Shown here in pieces: positions 1-6,946 of a stretch of DNA of 8,678 nucleotides. The DNA lies in assembly GCA_948468325.1 (NCBI GenBank), contig CAOKHR010000087.1:1-8678 (forward strand), in the 5' to 3' direction. Both the position numbers and the translations under genes were made by a program. Within the stretch, counting starts at the first letter, position 1. Each line of letters begins with the position of its first letter. Under the pieces are notes generated by a model. The model did no database searches and was not told the origin of the DNA. It was given only the letters and a program-made list of their open reading frames with translations. The DNA is from an uncultured Lachnospiraceae bacterium (GTDB taxonomy: Bacteria > Bacillota > Clostridia > Lachnospirales > Lachnospiraceae).

Positions 1-32
1 AAAAGAAATGAAAACCGATGGCTTTAATTTAT

Positions 33-71
33 CGGATAACAGACCGGCTTTTAAAACCAGTCTGTTATCCG
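33..71 (-). terminator. Hairpin downstream of pyrG, probable terminator
   Basis: A perfect 12-bp inverted repeat (33-44 with 60-71) begins 20 bases past the pyrG stop codon, where a transcript end is expected. Read on the minus strand, the base of the stem is followed by an A-rich stretch, not a T run, so it is not a textbook intrinsic terminator. A second, smaller hairpin (31-35 with 15-19, CCGAT/ATCGG) overlaps the stem base and is followed on the minus strand by a T-rich tract (14 down to 1), so the pair may act together. The plus strand has no T tract beside the big stem. A role in 3'-end protection rather than termination is possible. Confidence 0.5.
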
Positions 72-91
72 GTGACTGACAGATAAAGCCT

Positions 92-1696
92 TTACGGGAG
101 AAGTTTAAGTGAAGCTTCCACAAAACCCTTAAATAATGGGTGGGGGCGGTTTGGCCTCGATTTTAATTCCGGATGTGCCTGTGTGGCAATAAACCATGGA
201 TGATCCGGCAATTCAATCATTTCGATAATCCTTCCGTCCGGAGAAATGCCGCAGAGATTCATGCCGTTTTCTATTAAAGCGCTGCGGTAATCGTTGTTGA
301 CTTCATAACGGTGCCGGTGTCTTTCGTGGATGGTTTCTTCACCGTATAAAGCAAAAGATTTGGATGACCGATCGAGTGTACACGGATAGGAACCAAGCCT
401 GAGCGTTCCGCCAATATCTTCGATTCCGTTCTGATCCGGCATCAGGGAAATGACAGGATGCGTCGTATGCGGATTTAATTCAATACTGTGTGCATCATGC
501 ATTCCGCAGACGTTTCTGGCAAATTCAATGATGGCAACCTGCATGCCAAGGCAAAGTCCAAGGTAAGGAATCCGGTTTGTCCTTGCATAATTTGCAGCGG
601 CAATCATACCGTCTACCCCCCGGTCGCCAAAACCGCCCGGGACAATAATTCCCTGAACGTCACCCAGGACTTCTGCTGTATTTTCCGCATTTAGTAATTC
701 GGAGTCTACCCATTTAATATTTACAGTGGCATGGCTGGCAATTCCGCCGTGTTTTAAAGCTTCTACTACAGAAATGTAGGCATCATGAAGCTGTGTATAT
801 TTGCCGACCAGTGCGATGTTTACTTCTTTGGTGGGATGTCTGAGATCATGGACCATTTGTCTCCAGTCATCCAGGTTCGGTTCGGGGCAGTCCAGGTTCA
901 GACAGCTGCAGGCAACTGTCGCAAGTCCTTCTTTTTCCATAGCAAGAGGAGCTTCATAAAGATATTCCACATCCAAGTTCTGCATAACATGATCGCTTGG
1001 AACATTGCAGAAAAGAGCAATTTTATCTTTTAATCCCTGATCTAACGGATGTTCGGAGCGGCATACTATAATGTCGGGCTGTATGCCCATGCCCTGTAAA
1101 TCTTTCACGCTTGCCTGGGTTGGCTTGGTTTTAAGTTCACCGGAAGCTTTAATGTATGGAATCAGCGTAACATGAATCAGTATAGCGTTTTCATGGCCAA
1201 TATCGTGCTGGAACTGCCGGATAGCCTCCAAAAACGGCTGACTTTCAATGTCTCCGACTGTACCGCCGACTTCTATAATTGCAATATGAATATCATTAGT
1301 GGTAAAGTTGCGGTAGAAACGGTTTTTGATTTCATTGGTAATATGCGGAATTACCTGAACGGTGCCTCCGCCGAAATCTCCGCGGCGTTCTTTCTGAAGT
1401 ATGGTCCAGTAGATTTTTCCGGTTGTGACATTGGAGTTTTTGGTCAGGCTTTCATCAATAAACCGCTCATAGTGACCCAGGTCGAGATCGGTTTCAGCTC
1501 CGTCATCCGTGACGAAAACTTCGCCATGCTGGATAGGATTCATTGTTCCCGGATCCAGATTGATATAAGGGTCAAATTTCTGCATCGTGACTGTGTAGCC
1601 GCGGGCTTTTAACAGACGGCCAAGAGAAGCAGCCGTGATTCCTTTTCCAAGACCCGATACAACGCCGCCGGTGACAAAAACGTATTTTACAGGCAT
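92..1696 (-). CDS. pyrG: CTP synthase (glutamine-hydrolysing)
   Basis: CTP synthase makes CTP from UTP, ATP and glutamine, the last step of de novo pyrimidine nucleotide synthesis, in the cytosol. The protein is 534 residues from the ATG at 1696, the normal length for Firmicutes. The N-terminal amidoligase half starts with VTGGVVSGLGKG (P-loop SGLGKG about residues 14-19) and carries the conserved QHGEVFVTDDGAETDLDLGH stretch. The C-terminal class I glutamine amidotransferase half has the nucleophile in GLCLGMQ (Cys382) and the HPE motif (His508, Glu510), so the triad is complete. An in-frame ATG 39 bases upstream (1735) would add 13 unconserved residues ahead of MPVKYVFVTGG and lies upstream of the ribosome binding site, so it is rejected. 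A TTG at 1705 is the only other candidate. The gene stands alone and is divergent from the plus-strand genes. Confidence 0.97.
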   Translation of the reverse strand: MPVKYVFVTGGVVSGLGKGITAASLGRLLKARGYTVTMQKFDPYINLDPGTMNPIQHGEVFVTDDGAETDLDLGHYERFIDESLTKNSNVTTGKIYWTILQKERRGDFGGGTVQVIPHITNEIKNRFYRNFTTNDIHIAIIEVGGTVGDIESQPFLEAIRQFQHDIGHENAILIHVTLIPYIKASGELKTKPTQASVKDLQGMGIQPDIIVCRSEHPLDQGLKDKIALFCNVPSDHVMQNLDVEYLYEAPLAMEKEGLATVACSCLNLDCPEPNLDDWRQMVHDLRHPTKEVNIALVGKYTQLHDAYISVVEALKHGGIASHATVNIKWVDSELLNAENTAEVLGDVQGIIVPGGFGDRGVDGMIAAANYARTNRIPYLGLCLGMQVAIIEFARNVCGMHDAHSIELNPHTTHPVISLMPDQNGIEDIGGTLRLGSYPCTLDRSSKSFALYGEETIHERHRHRYEVNNDYRSALIENGMNLCGISPDGRIIEMIELPDHPWFIATQAHPELKSRPNRPHPLFKGFVEASLKLLP

Positions 1697-1707
1697 AATT
1701 TTCAATT

Positions 1708-1716
1708 CTCCTCCTT
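1708..1716 (-). promoter_or_regulatory. pyrG ribosome binding site
   Basis: Read on the minus strand this is AAGGAGGAG. It rules out the upstream ATG at 1735, which it follows. The core GGAGG ends 13 bases before the ATG at 1696, somewhat long, and only 4 bases before an in-frame TTG at 1705. The MPVKYVFVTGG start matches the usual family N-terminus, but a TTG start giving three extra residues cannot be excluded from sequence alone. Confidence 0.75.
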
Positions 1717-1766
1717 TTGTATTTTCAATTGACATGCAATGGATTTTTGCATAAAATAACTTGTTT

Positions 1767-1795
1767 ATTATACTACTTATTCTGGAAAAAATCCA
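1767..1795 (-). promoter_or_regulatory. Probable pyrG promoter
   Basis: On the minus strand there is a perfect -10 box TATAAT (1772-1767). At a 17-bp spacer the -35 position reads TGGATT (1795-1790), which matches the consensus at only three of six positions; the DNA further upstream is A/T-rich and could help as an UP element. Transcription would start near 1760 and give a leader of about 60 bases. The leader carries a small hairpin (ATGCAA 1734-1739 with TTGCAT 1747-1752). I do not see the GGGC-type start or attenuator terminator known for Bacillus subtilis pyrG, so that CTP control is not evident. Confidence 0.5.
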
Positions 1796-1797
1796 GA
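1781..1797. repeat. Inverted repeat over the pyrG -35 region
   Basis: A perfect 6-bp inverted repeat TCTGGA-N5-TCCAGA with an all-A spacer on the plus strand. It covers the presumed -35 element and part of the spacer of the pyrG promoter, a position where a bound dimeric repressor would block transcription. I do not recognise the half-site. It could equally be chance in A/T-rich promoter DNA. Confidence 0.4.
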
Positions 1798-1825
1798 AAA
1801 TATGTAAAATAAATGTACGTTCCGT

Positions 1826-1847
1826 AGCAGTTCAGCAGCAGTTCAGC
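1826..1847. repeat. Tandem 11-bp direct repeat
   Basis: Two perfect, adjacent copies of AGCAGTTCAGC (1826-1836 and 1837-1847) lie in the divergent pyrG / Cys4-protein intergenic region, about 48 bp before the Cys4 start codon. A period of 11 bp is close to one helical turn, so both copies present the same DNA face. They could be a tandem binding site or a slippage duplication; no known operator is recognised. Confidence 0.6.
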
Positions 1848-1894
1848 CCAGGACTTTGCACAGGCTGTAATTTATTCACGGGAGGTGGAAGAAA

Positions 1895-2065
1895 ATGGAA
1901 TGTGATTACTGCGCATACTATGCGTATGATGATGAAACAGAGGAGTACTATTGTTCTGTGAATCTGGATGAGGATGATATGGTACGGTTTATGAGCCATA
2001 AGTATAAATCATGTCCTTATTTTAAAAATGGAGATGAATATAAGGTTGTAAGGCATCAGATGTAG
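1895..2065 (+). CDS. Small four-cysteine protein, DUF6472-like
   Basis: An uncharacterised 56-residue acidic protein. It begins MECDYCAYYAYDDE and carries four cysteines at 3, 6, 20 and 40 (CX2C, then two single cysteines, the last in SCPYF), a layout that suggests one bound zinc or iron. An NLDEDDM segment follows Cys20 and the C-terminus is NGDEYKVVRHQM. From memory this resembles clostridial proteins named DUF6472, which have no known function. The start is well supported: a near-perfect GGAGGTG (1881-1887) sits 7 bases before the ATG. It has no signal peptide or membrane helix. It is 74 bases upstream of the pyruvate oxidoreductase on the same strand with no obvious terminator between, so the two may be cotranscribed. 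No clear promoter is seen in front of it. Confidence 0.85.
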   Translation: MECDYCAYYAYDDETEEYYCSVNLDEDDMVRFMSHKYKSCPYFKNGDEYKVVRHQM

Positions 2066-2104
2066 ATTTCTTAATTGTCCGTGTAATATTTTTATAAAAA
2101 ATGG

Positions 2105-2140
2105 AAATCCTATCAAAAAACAGAAAAGAGGATTTTGATA
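2105..2140 (+). promoter_or_regulatory. Alternative hairpins over the oxidoreductase ribosome binding site
   Basis: The ribosome binding site of the next gene is AGAGGA (2127-2132), 7 bases before its ATG. Two perfect inverted repeats can bury it. AAATCCT (2105-2111) pairs with AGGATTT (2129-2135), covering the Shine-Dalgarno bases. TATCAAAA (2111-2118) pairs with TTTTGATA (2133-2140), covering the spacer and first start-codon base. They share 2133-2135 and base 2111, so only one can form. The pairings are directly visible; any regulatory role is inferred. Confidence 0.5.
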
Positions 2141-5100
2141 TGGAGAGAATAAAGGCAACGATGGACGGCAATCATGCAGCAGCTTATGTGGCATATGCGT
2201 ATACAGACGTAGCGGCGATTTATCCGATTACGCCTTCTTCTGTCATGGCGGAGGTGACGGAGGTCTGGGCTGCGGACGGGAAGAAAAACCTGTTTGGCAA
2301 TCCGGTAGAGATTTCCGAGATGCAGTCAGAAGCGGGAGCGGCAGGAGCAGTGCATGGAGCGCTTGCGGCGGGAGCATTATCCACGACGTTTACGGCATCC
2401 CAGGGGCTGCTTTTGATGATTCCCAATCTTTATAAAATCGCGGGCGAAGGTCTGCCGGGGGTATTTCATGTGGCGGCAAGAAGCATTGCGACACACGCAC
2501 TGAGTATATTCGGAGATCATTCTGACGTGTATGCATGCAGGCAGACGGGAGCCGCTATTTTATGCGCGTCTTCTGTTCAGGAAGTTATGGATTTATCTCC
2601 GGCAGCTCATGGAGCGGCCGTGGAAGGAAGAATTCCGTTTATCAGTTTTTTTGACGGCTTCCGGACATCTCATGAAATTCAGAAAATTTCCGTCTGGAGC
2701 GAGGAAGATTTAAGGGATCTCTTTCCGATGGATTCTGTGAGAAAATTCCGGCAGAACGCGCTGAATCCGGAGCATCCGTTTCAATGGGGCCAGGCGCAGA
2801 ATCCGGATACATTTTTCCAGGTCAGAGAAGCGGCGAACCGGCATTATGCGCAGATTCCGGATCTTGTGGAATCCTATTTGGGGAAAATTAATGCGAAAAT
2901 CGGTACGGATTATCATCTTTTCAATTTTTACGGCGCATCAGATGCAGAGCACGTTATAATTGCTATGGGCTCTGTCTGTGAGACGGCAGAAGAGGTAATT
3001 GATTATCTGCTGGCAAAAAATGAGCGGGTGGGTCTGATAAAGGTAAGGCTTTACCGTCCGTTTTCTGCAGAACATTTTTTGAAATGTCTTCCGGATACGG
3101 TGAAGCAGATTACAGTGCTGGACAGGACAAAAGAGCCGGGGGCGCCGGGAGAGCCGTTGTATCTGGATGTGGTGTCCGTATTGAAAGATACGAAATATGA
3201 AAGTGTAAAAGTGATGCGGGGGCGTTATGGCATCAGCTCTAAAGATACGACGCCGGGGCAGATTTTAGCAGTTTTTGCAAATAAAGAAAAAGAAGAGTTT
3301 ACGATTGGAATCAAAGATGATGTGACGGGATTGTCTTTAGATGACCTCCCGCAGCCGGATTGTATTACGGACAATGTGTATAGCTGTAAGTTCTGGGGAC
3401 TTGGAGCAGACGGAACGGTAGGAGCCAATAAAAATTCCATTAAAATTATCGGTGACCATACGGATTTGTATGCACAGGCTTATTTTGACTATGATTCCAA
3501 AAAATCCGGCGGTCTTACCGTATCGCATCTGCGGTTTGGAAAATCACCGATTAAGTCAGCGTATCTTGTGCAGAAAGCAAATTTTGTGGCCTGTCACAAT
3601 CCGTCCTATGTCTGGAAATACAATATGGTGCAGGATTTAGTCAGCGGCGGAACGTTTCTTTTAAATTGTCCCTGGGAGAAAGCAGAAATCGCAAAACATC
3701 TTCCAGGGCAGTTAAAACAGTATCTTGCCCAAAACAATATCCGGTTTTACATTATCAACGGTGTAAAAATCGGTATGGAAACAGGAATGGGACCTACGAG
3801 AATCAATACCATTCTGCAGGCGGCATTTTTTAAGCTGACAAACATACTGCCGGAAGAAGAAATTGTTGCGCTGTTAAAAGACGCGGTAAAAAAGACGTAC
3901 GGCAAAAAGGGAGACGACGTTGTAGAGAAAAACTGTGCCGCAATTGACGCCGGTATGCAGGGAGTCGAAAAAGTGGAAATTCCGTCAGACTGGAAAGACT
4001 GTGAAAGCGAAAATTTATATGGGAAAGAAATCAAAGGAAGAAATGAACTGCAGACGGATTATGTCAATCATATCCAGAGGCCGATTAATGCTTTTGAAGG
4101 CAACAGCATTCCCGTTTCCTGTTTCATGGATTATGCAAGCGGAGCAGTGCCCTCCGGTACGGCAGCTTATGAAAAGAGAAATATTGCAGTCCGTGTGCCT
4201 AACTGGATACCGGAAAACTGTATCGAATGCAATATATGTTCGTATGTCTGTCCGCATGCAGTGATCCGGCCTGCTGTTTTAACCAGCGAGGAAAGAAAGA
4301 AAGCTCCGGCGGGTATGGCAAGCAAAGATATGCCGAAATACGACAACTATCAGTTTGCCATTACGGTATCCGTGCTCGACTGTACCGGATGCGGCGTTTG
4401 TGCGGCATGCTGTCCGGCAAAGACAAAGGCGCTCGTGATGGAACCGGCAGAAAATCATTATGAGAAACAAAAGCATTTTGACTATGGAAGAGAACTCGGT
4501 ATCAAAGAAGATTTGGTGGAGCAGTTTAATCCCGCCAGTGTCAAGGGAAGCCAGTTTTTGCAGCCTCTTTTAGAATTTCACGGCGCCTGCGCAGGCTGCG
4601 GAGAGACAGCCTATGCCAAGCTTGTGACGCAGCTGTTTGGTGACAGGATGTATATTGCAAATGCAACGGGCTGTTCTTCCATTTGGGGAAATTCTTCTCC
4701 TGCGACGCCGTATACTGTCAATTCCAAAGGACATGGTCCGGCATGGTCAAATTCTCTTTTCGAAGACGCGGCAGAATTTGGCTATGGCATGCTGCTTAGT
4801 GAAGAAGCAATGCGGAAAAGCTTAAAGAAAAAAGCGGAGGAAATTGTTAAACAGACAAATGTAGAATCGGTGAAAAAGGCGGCGAGGGACTGGCTTATGA
4901 CATATGATTCCGGAAAAGAAAACCAGAAAGCGTCTGAAAATCTTGTAGGAAGCCTTTTAGAGTGTGACTGTAAGCTTTCACAGGAAATTTTAGAAAACAA
5001 AAATTTCCTTTCCAAAAAATCCAAGTGGATTTTCGGCGGCGACGGATGGGCGTATGACATTGGATTCGGAGGTTTAGACCATGTGCTTGCAAGCGGAAGG

Positions 5101-5670
5101 GATATTAACATTTTAGTTTTTGACACGGAAGTATATTCCAATACCGGAGGGCAGGCATCCAAATCTACGCCGCTGGGAGCAGTTGCACAGTTTGCGGCGG
5201 GAGGAAAAGACATTAAAAAGAAAGACCTTGCGGCGATGGCCATGAGTTATGGCTATGTCTATGTAGCGCAGATTGCGATGGGTGCGGATTATAACCAGTG
5301 CGTCCGGGCGATTACAGAAGCGGAAGCTTATCCGGGGCCGTCTCTGATTTTAGCTTATGCGCCTTGTATCAACCAAGGCATTAAGTCGGGAATGCAGATG
5401 GCACAGGAAGAAGAAAAGCTTGCGGTGCAGTCCGGATACTATCATCTGTTCCGTTACCAGCCTGCAGTCGGGGCAATGGAGCATCCGACATTCCATTTGG
5501 ACAGCAAAGAACCGAAGGGAGATTTCATCACTTTCTTAAATGGAGAAGTGCGGTTTAACGCTCTGGCGAGAAGCAATCCAAAGCGTGCAGAAGTACTGTC
5601 CGGACAGGCGAAAAAAGATGCCGAAGAGAAATATCAGAAATTGAAGAAGCTTGCGGAAGAAAACAGTTAA
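2140..5670 (+). CDS. nifJ: Pyruvate:ferredoxin (flavodoxin) oxidoreductase
   Basis: Single-chain PFOR converts pyruvate and CoA to acetyl-CoA, CO2 and reduced ferredoxin in the cytosol. The 1176-residue protein shows every expected domain: an N-terminal pyruvate-binding domain with YPITPSS (Thr31), Glu64 and Arg114; a transketolase C-like domain II; the EKR region; an insert with two CX2CX2CX3C 4Fe-4S motifs (Cys694/697/700/704 and Cys748/751/754/758); and a TPP domain with GDGWAYDIGFGG (about 967) to NTGG (1001-1004). Cys817, Cys820, Cys845 and Cys1076 correspond, with a constant offset of 5, to the proximal-cluster ligands I recall for the Desulfovibrio africanus enzyme. Thr31, Glu64 and Arg114 fall at that enzyme's own numbers, supporting the start at 2140 over the in-frame ATG at 2101, which lacks a ribosome binding site. 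It lacks the roughly 60-residue C-terminal extension linked to oxygen stability in D. africanus, as in clostridial enzymes. It has its own terminator. Confidence 0.97.
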   Translation: MERIKATMDGNHAAAYVAYAYTDVAAIYPITPSSVMAEVTEVWAADGKKNLFGNPVEISEMQSEAGAAGAVHGALAAGALSTTFTASQGLLLMIPNLYKIAGEGLPGVFHVAARSIATHALSIFGDHSDVYACRQTGAAILCASSVQEVMDLSPAAHGAAVEGRIPFISFFDGFRTSHEIQKISVWSEEDLRDLFPMDSVRKFRQNALNPEHPFQWGQAQNPDTFFQVREAANRHYAQIPDLVESYLGKINAKIGTDYHLFNFYGASDAEHVIIAMGSVCETAEEVIDYLLAKNERVGLIKVRLYRPFSAEHFLKCLPDTVKQITVLDRTKEPGAPGEPLYLDVVSVLKDTKYESVKVMRGRYGISSKDTTPGQILAVFANKEKEEFTIGIKDDVTGLSLDDLPQPDCITDNVYSCKFWGLGADGTVGANKNSIKIIGDHTDLYAQAYFDYDSKKSGGLTVSHLRFGKSPIKSAYLVQKANFVACHNPSYVWKYNMVQDLVSGGTFLLNCPWEKAEIAKHLPGQLKQYLAQNNIRFYIINGVKIGMETGMGPTRINTILQAAFFKLTNILPEEEIVALLKDAVKKTYGKKGDDVVEKNCAAIDAGMQGVEKVEIPSDWKDCESENLYGKEIKGRNELQTDYVNHIQRPINAFEGNSIPVSCFMDYASGAVPSGTAAYEKRNIAVRVPNWIPENCIECNICSYVCPHAVIRPAVLTSEERKKAPAGMASKDMPKYDNYQFAITVSVLDCTGCGVCAACCPAKTKALVMEPAENHYEKQKHFDYGRELGIKEDLVEQFNPASVKGSQFLQPLLEFHGACAGCGETAYAKLVTQLFGDRMYIANATGCSSIWGNSSPATPYTVNSKGHGPAWSNSLFEDAAEFGYGMLLSEEAMRKSLKKKAEEIVKQTNVESVKKAARDWLMTYDSGKENQKASENLVGSLLECDCKLSQEILENKNFLSKKSKWIFGGDGWAYDIGFGGLDHVLASGRDINILVFDTEVYSNTGGQASKSTPLGAVAQFAAGGKDIKKKDLAAMAMSYGYVYVAQIAMGADYNQCVRAITEAEAYPGPSLILAYAPCINQGIKSGMQMAQEEEKLAVQSGYYHLFRYQPAVGAMEHPTFHLDSKEPKGDFITFLNGEVRFNALARSNPKRAEVLSGQAKKDAEEKYQKLKKLAEENS

Positions 5671-5687
5671 AATTACTATTTCATACT

Positions 5688-5736
5688 AAGCCGGAGCAAA
5701 GAATTAGTATTCAAAATTCTTCGCTTCGGCTTTTTT
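5688..5736 (+). terminator. Intrinsic terminator of the oxidoreductase gene
   Basis: An 18-base stem (5688-5705 with 5715-5732) with one G-U pair and one A-C mismatch, a 9-base loop and a run of six T (5731-5736), starting 17 bases after the stop codon. This is a clear Rho-independent terminator for plus-strand transcription. A competing 7-bp hairpin (ATACTAA 5683-5689 with TTAGTAT 5704-5710) overlaps both arms but is much weaker. Confidence 0.92.
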
Positions 5737-5740
5737 AGAC

Positions 5741-5769
5741 TTCTCAATCGGTATGAGGTATGATAAAAT
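5741..5769 (+). promoter_or_regulatory. Probable promoter of the GH43 gene
   Basis: Directly after the terminator, TTCTCA (5741-5746, four of six matches to the -35 consensus) is followed after 17 bp by TAAAAT (5764-5769), which has an upstream TG one base away (5761-5762), an extended -10 element. The position, between a terminator and an orphan gene, supports it. Transcription would start near 5776, giving a short leader of about 40 bases. Confidence 0.5.
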
Positions 5770-5814
5770 AGGCGTGACAACAATGGAAACAGCGGAGGGA
5801 GGAATGATTTTGCC

Positions 5815-6915
5815 ATGGAAAACAGATATGGATCTTTTAGCGGTACGGCAGATGCTTTCTGGTACGATACGGAAGGCAAACTGATTCAGGCACATGGGGG
5901 ACAGGTGCAGAAATTTGTAATAAACGGCAGAGAGAAATGGTATTGGATTGGGGAAGATAAGACATATGGCTATCGTCCATGCAGCGGTATCCGTATGTAC
6001 AGTTCGGATGATTTGTATAACTGGAAAGACGAGGGAATTGTTCTTCGGACAATGGGCTCTGTGGATGAATTCGAAGATGAATATTTTAAAATACTATACG
6101 GTACGCTTTCTTTGGAAGAGAAAGAAGCCATATTCACGGATCTGGATAAAAATAACTGCGTAATAGAGCGGCCGAAAATGCTGTACAACGAAAAGACAGG
6201 AAAATATGTCGTCTGGTTTCATGCAGACGGACGTTTTCCCGGATGCAGCGGAGATTATGACAAAGCAAAAGCAGGAGTTGCCGTTTCTGACAGCCCGAAA
6301 GGACCGTTTCGTCTGCTTGGAAGTTATAAATTAAATTATCACAATGATCCCAACGGAGAGTATGGATTTGACGGATGGGAGAAGCGCGGCTCTGTCCGTG
6401 ACCTCAATCTTTTCTTAGACAGAGATAAAACGGCGTATGTTATTTATTCCTCCGAAGGAAACCGGACGACATTTATTTCAAAGCTGAATGAAGAATATAC
6501 GAATCTCGCGGCAGACAGGGACAAAGCAGTGGAGGGAAAAGATTTTACAAGGAATTTCATCGGAGAATTCAGAGAAGCACACGCCATGTTTTTTTACAGA
6601 GATAAATATTACCTGATGAATTCCGGATGTACGGCATGGAGCCCGAATCCGGCGAGATACGCCGTAGCGGATCATCCTTTGGGACCGTGGACAGAAATGG
6701 GAAATCCGTGTATAGAAGAAGGCAGGGAAACTACGTACGGTACCCAGAGTACATGTATTATTGTCGTGGATGAAGAAAAAGGAATTTGCATTTATATGGG
6801 AGACCGCTGGAGAGAAGAAGATTTGGGAAAATCCGGATATGTATGGCTTCCGCTTGTATTTGGGCCAAAATACGGCATGGCACTGAAAAAGGAAGAAAAC
6901 TGGAGTTATGAGTAA
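5815..6915 (+). CDS. GH43 glycoside hydrolase, exo-beta-1,3-galactanase-like
   Basis: A 366-residue single-domain five-bladed beta-propeller hydrolase of family GH43. The blade-1 motif QAHGGQVQKF...WYWIGEDK is typical of the branch that contains exo-beta-1,3-galactanases (subfamily 24) and its relatives. Visible candidate active-site residues are Glu118 (IERPKMLYN), Asp196 (VRDLNLF), Glu254 (FREAHAMFF, likely catalytic acid) and Gln311 (YGTQST). The spacing resembles the Glu/Asp/Glu/Gln set I recall for the fungal enzyme Pc1,3Gal43A, where a glutamine replaces the usual catalytic base. No signal peptide, carbohydrate-binding module or membrane helix is present, so it probably trims imported oligosaccharides in the cytosol. 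Substrate is uncertain: galactan or arabinogalactan fragments are the best guess, and other GH43 specificities are possible. GGAGGGAGG (5794-5802) precedes the ATG by 12 bases. No transporter or sugar regulator adjoins it. Confidence 0.85.
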   Translation: MENRYGSFSGTADAFWYDTEGKLIQAHGGQVQKFVINGREKWYWIGEDKTYGYRPCSGIRMYSSDDLYNWKDEGIVLRTMGSVDEFEDEYFKILYGTLSLEEKEAIFTDLDKNNCVIERPKMLYNEKTGKYVVWFHADGRFPGCSGDYDKAKAGVAVSDSPKGPFRLLGSYKLNYHNDPNGEYGFDGWEKRGSVRDLNLFLDRDKTAYVIYSSEGNRTTFISKLNEEYTNLAADRDKAVEGKDFTRNFIGEFREAHAMFFYRDKYYLMNSGCTAWSPNPARYAVADHPLGPWTEMGNPCIEEGRETTYGTQSTCIIVVDEEKGICIYMGDRWREEDLGKSGYVWLPLVFGPKYGMALKKEENWSYE

Positions 6916-6946
6916 CAGTTTTGCCCTTTACAAGATTTTGCGTTAA

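Noticed and set aside
1172..1612. 146-codon open frame on the plus strand inside pyrG
   Set aside because: It is fully antisense to the conserved CTP synthase coding sequence, has no recognisable domain, and is explained as a shadow frame.
1761..1961. 66-codon open frame overlapping the Cys4 gene in another frame
   Set aside because: It spans the promoter region, has no ribosome binding site, and overlaps a well-supported gene with a strong one.
2066..2139. A dedicated PFOR promoter with TATAAA (2093-2098) as -10 box
   Set aside because: The best -35 candidates near it match the consensus at three of six positions or fewer, or have wrong spacing. Cotranscription with the Cys4 gene is as likely.
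4782..5243. 153-codon open frame on the minus strand inside the oxidoreductase gene
   Set aside because: It is antisense to the highly conserved TPP domain of PFOR. The composition looks like a reverse-complement shadow and no domain is recognised.
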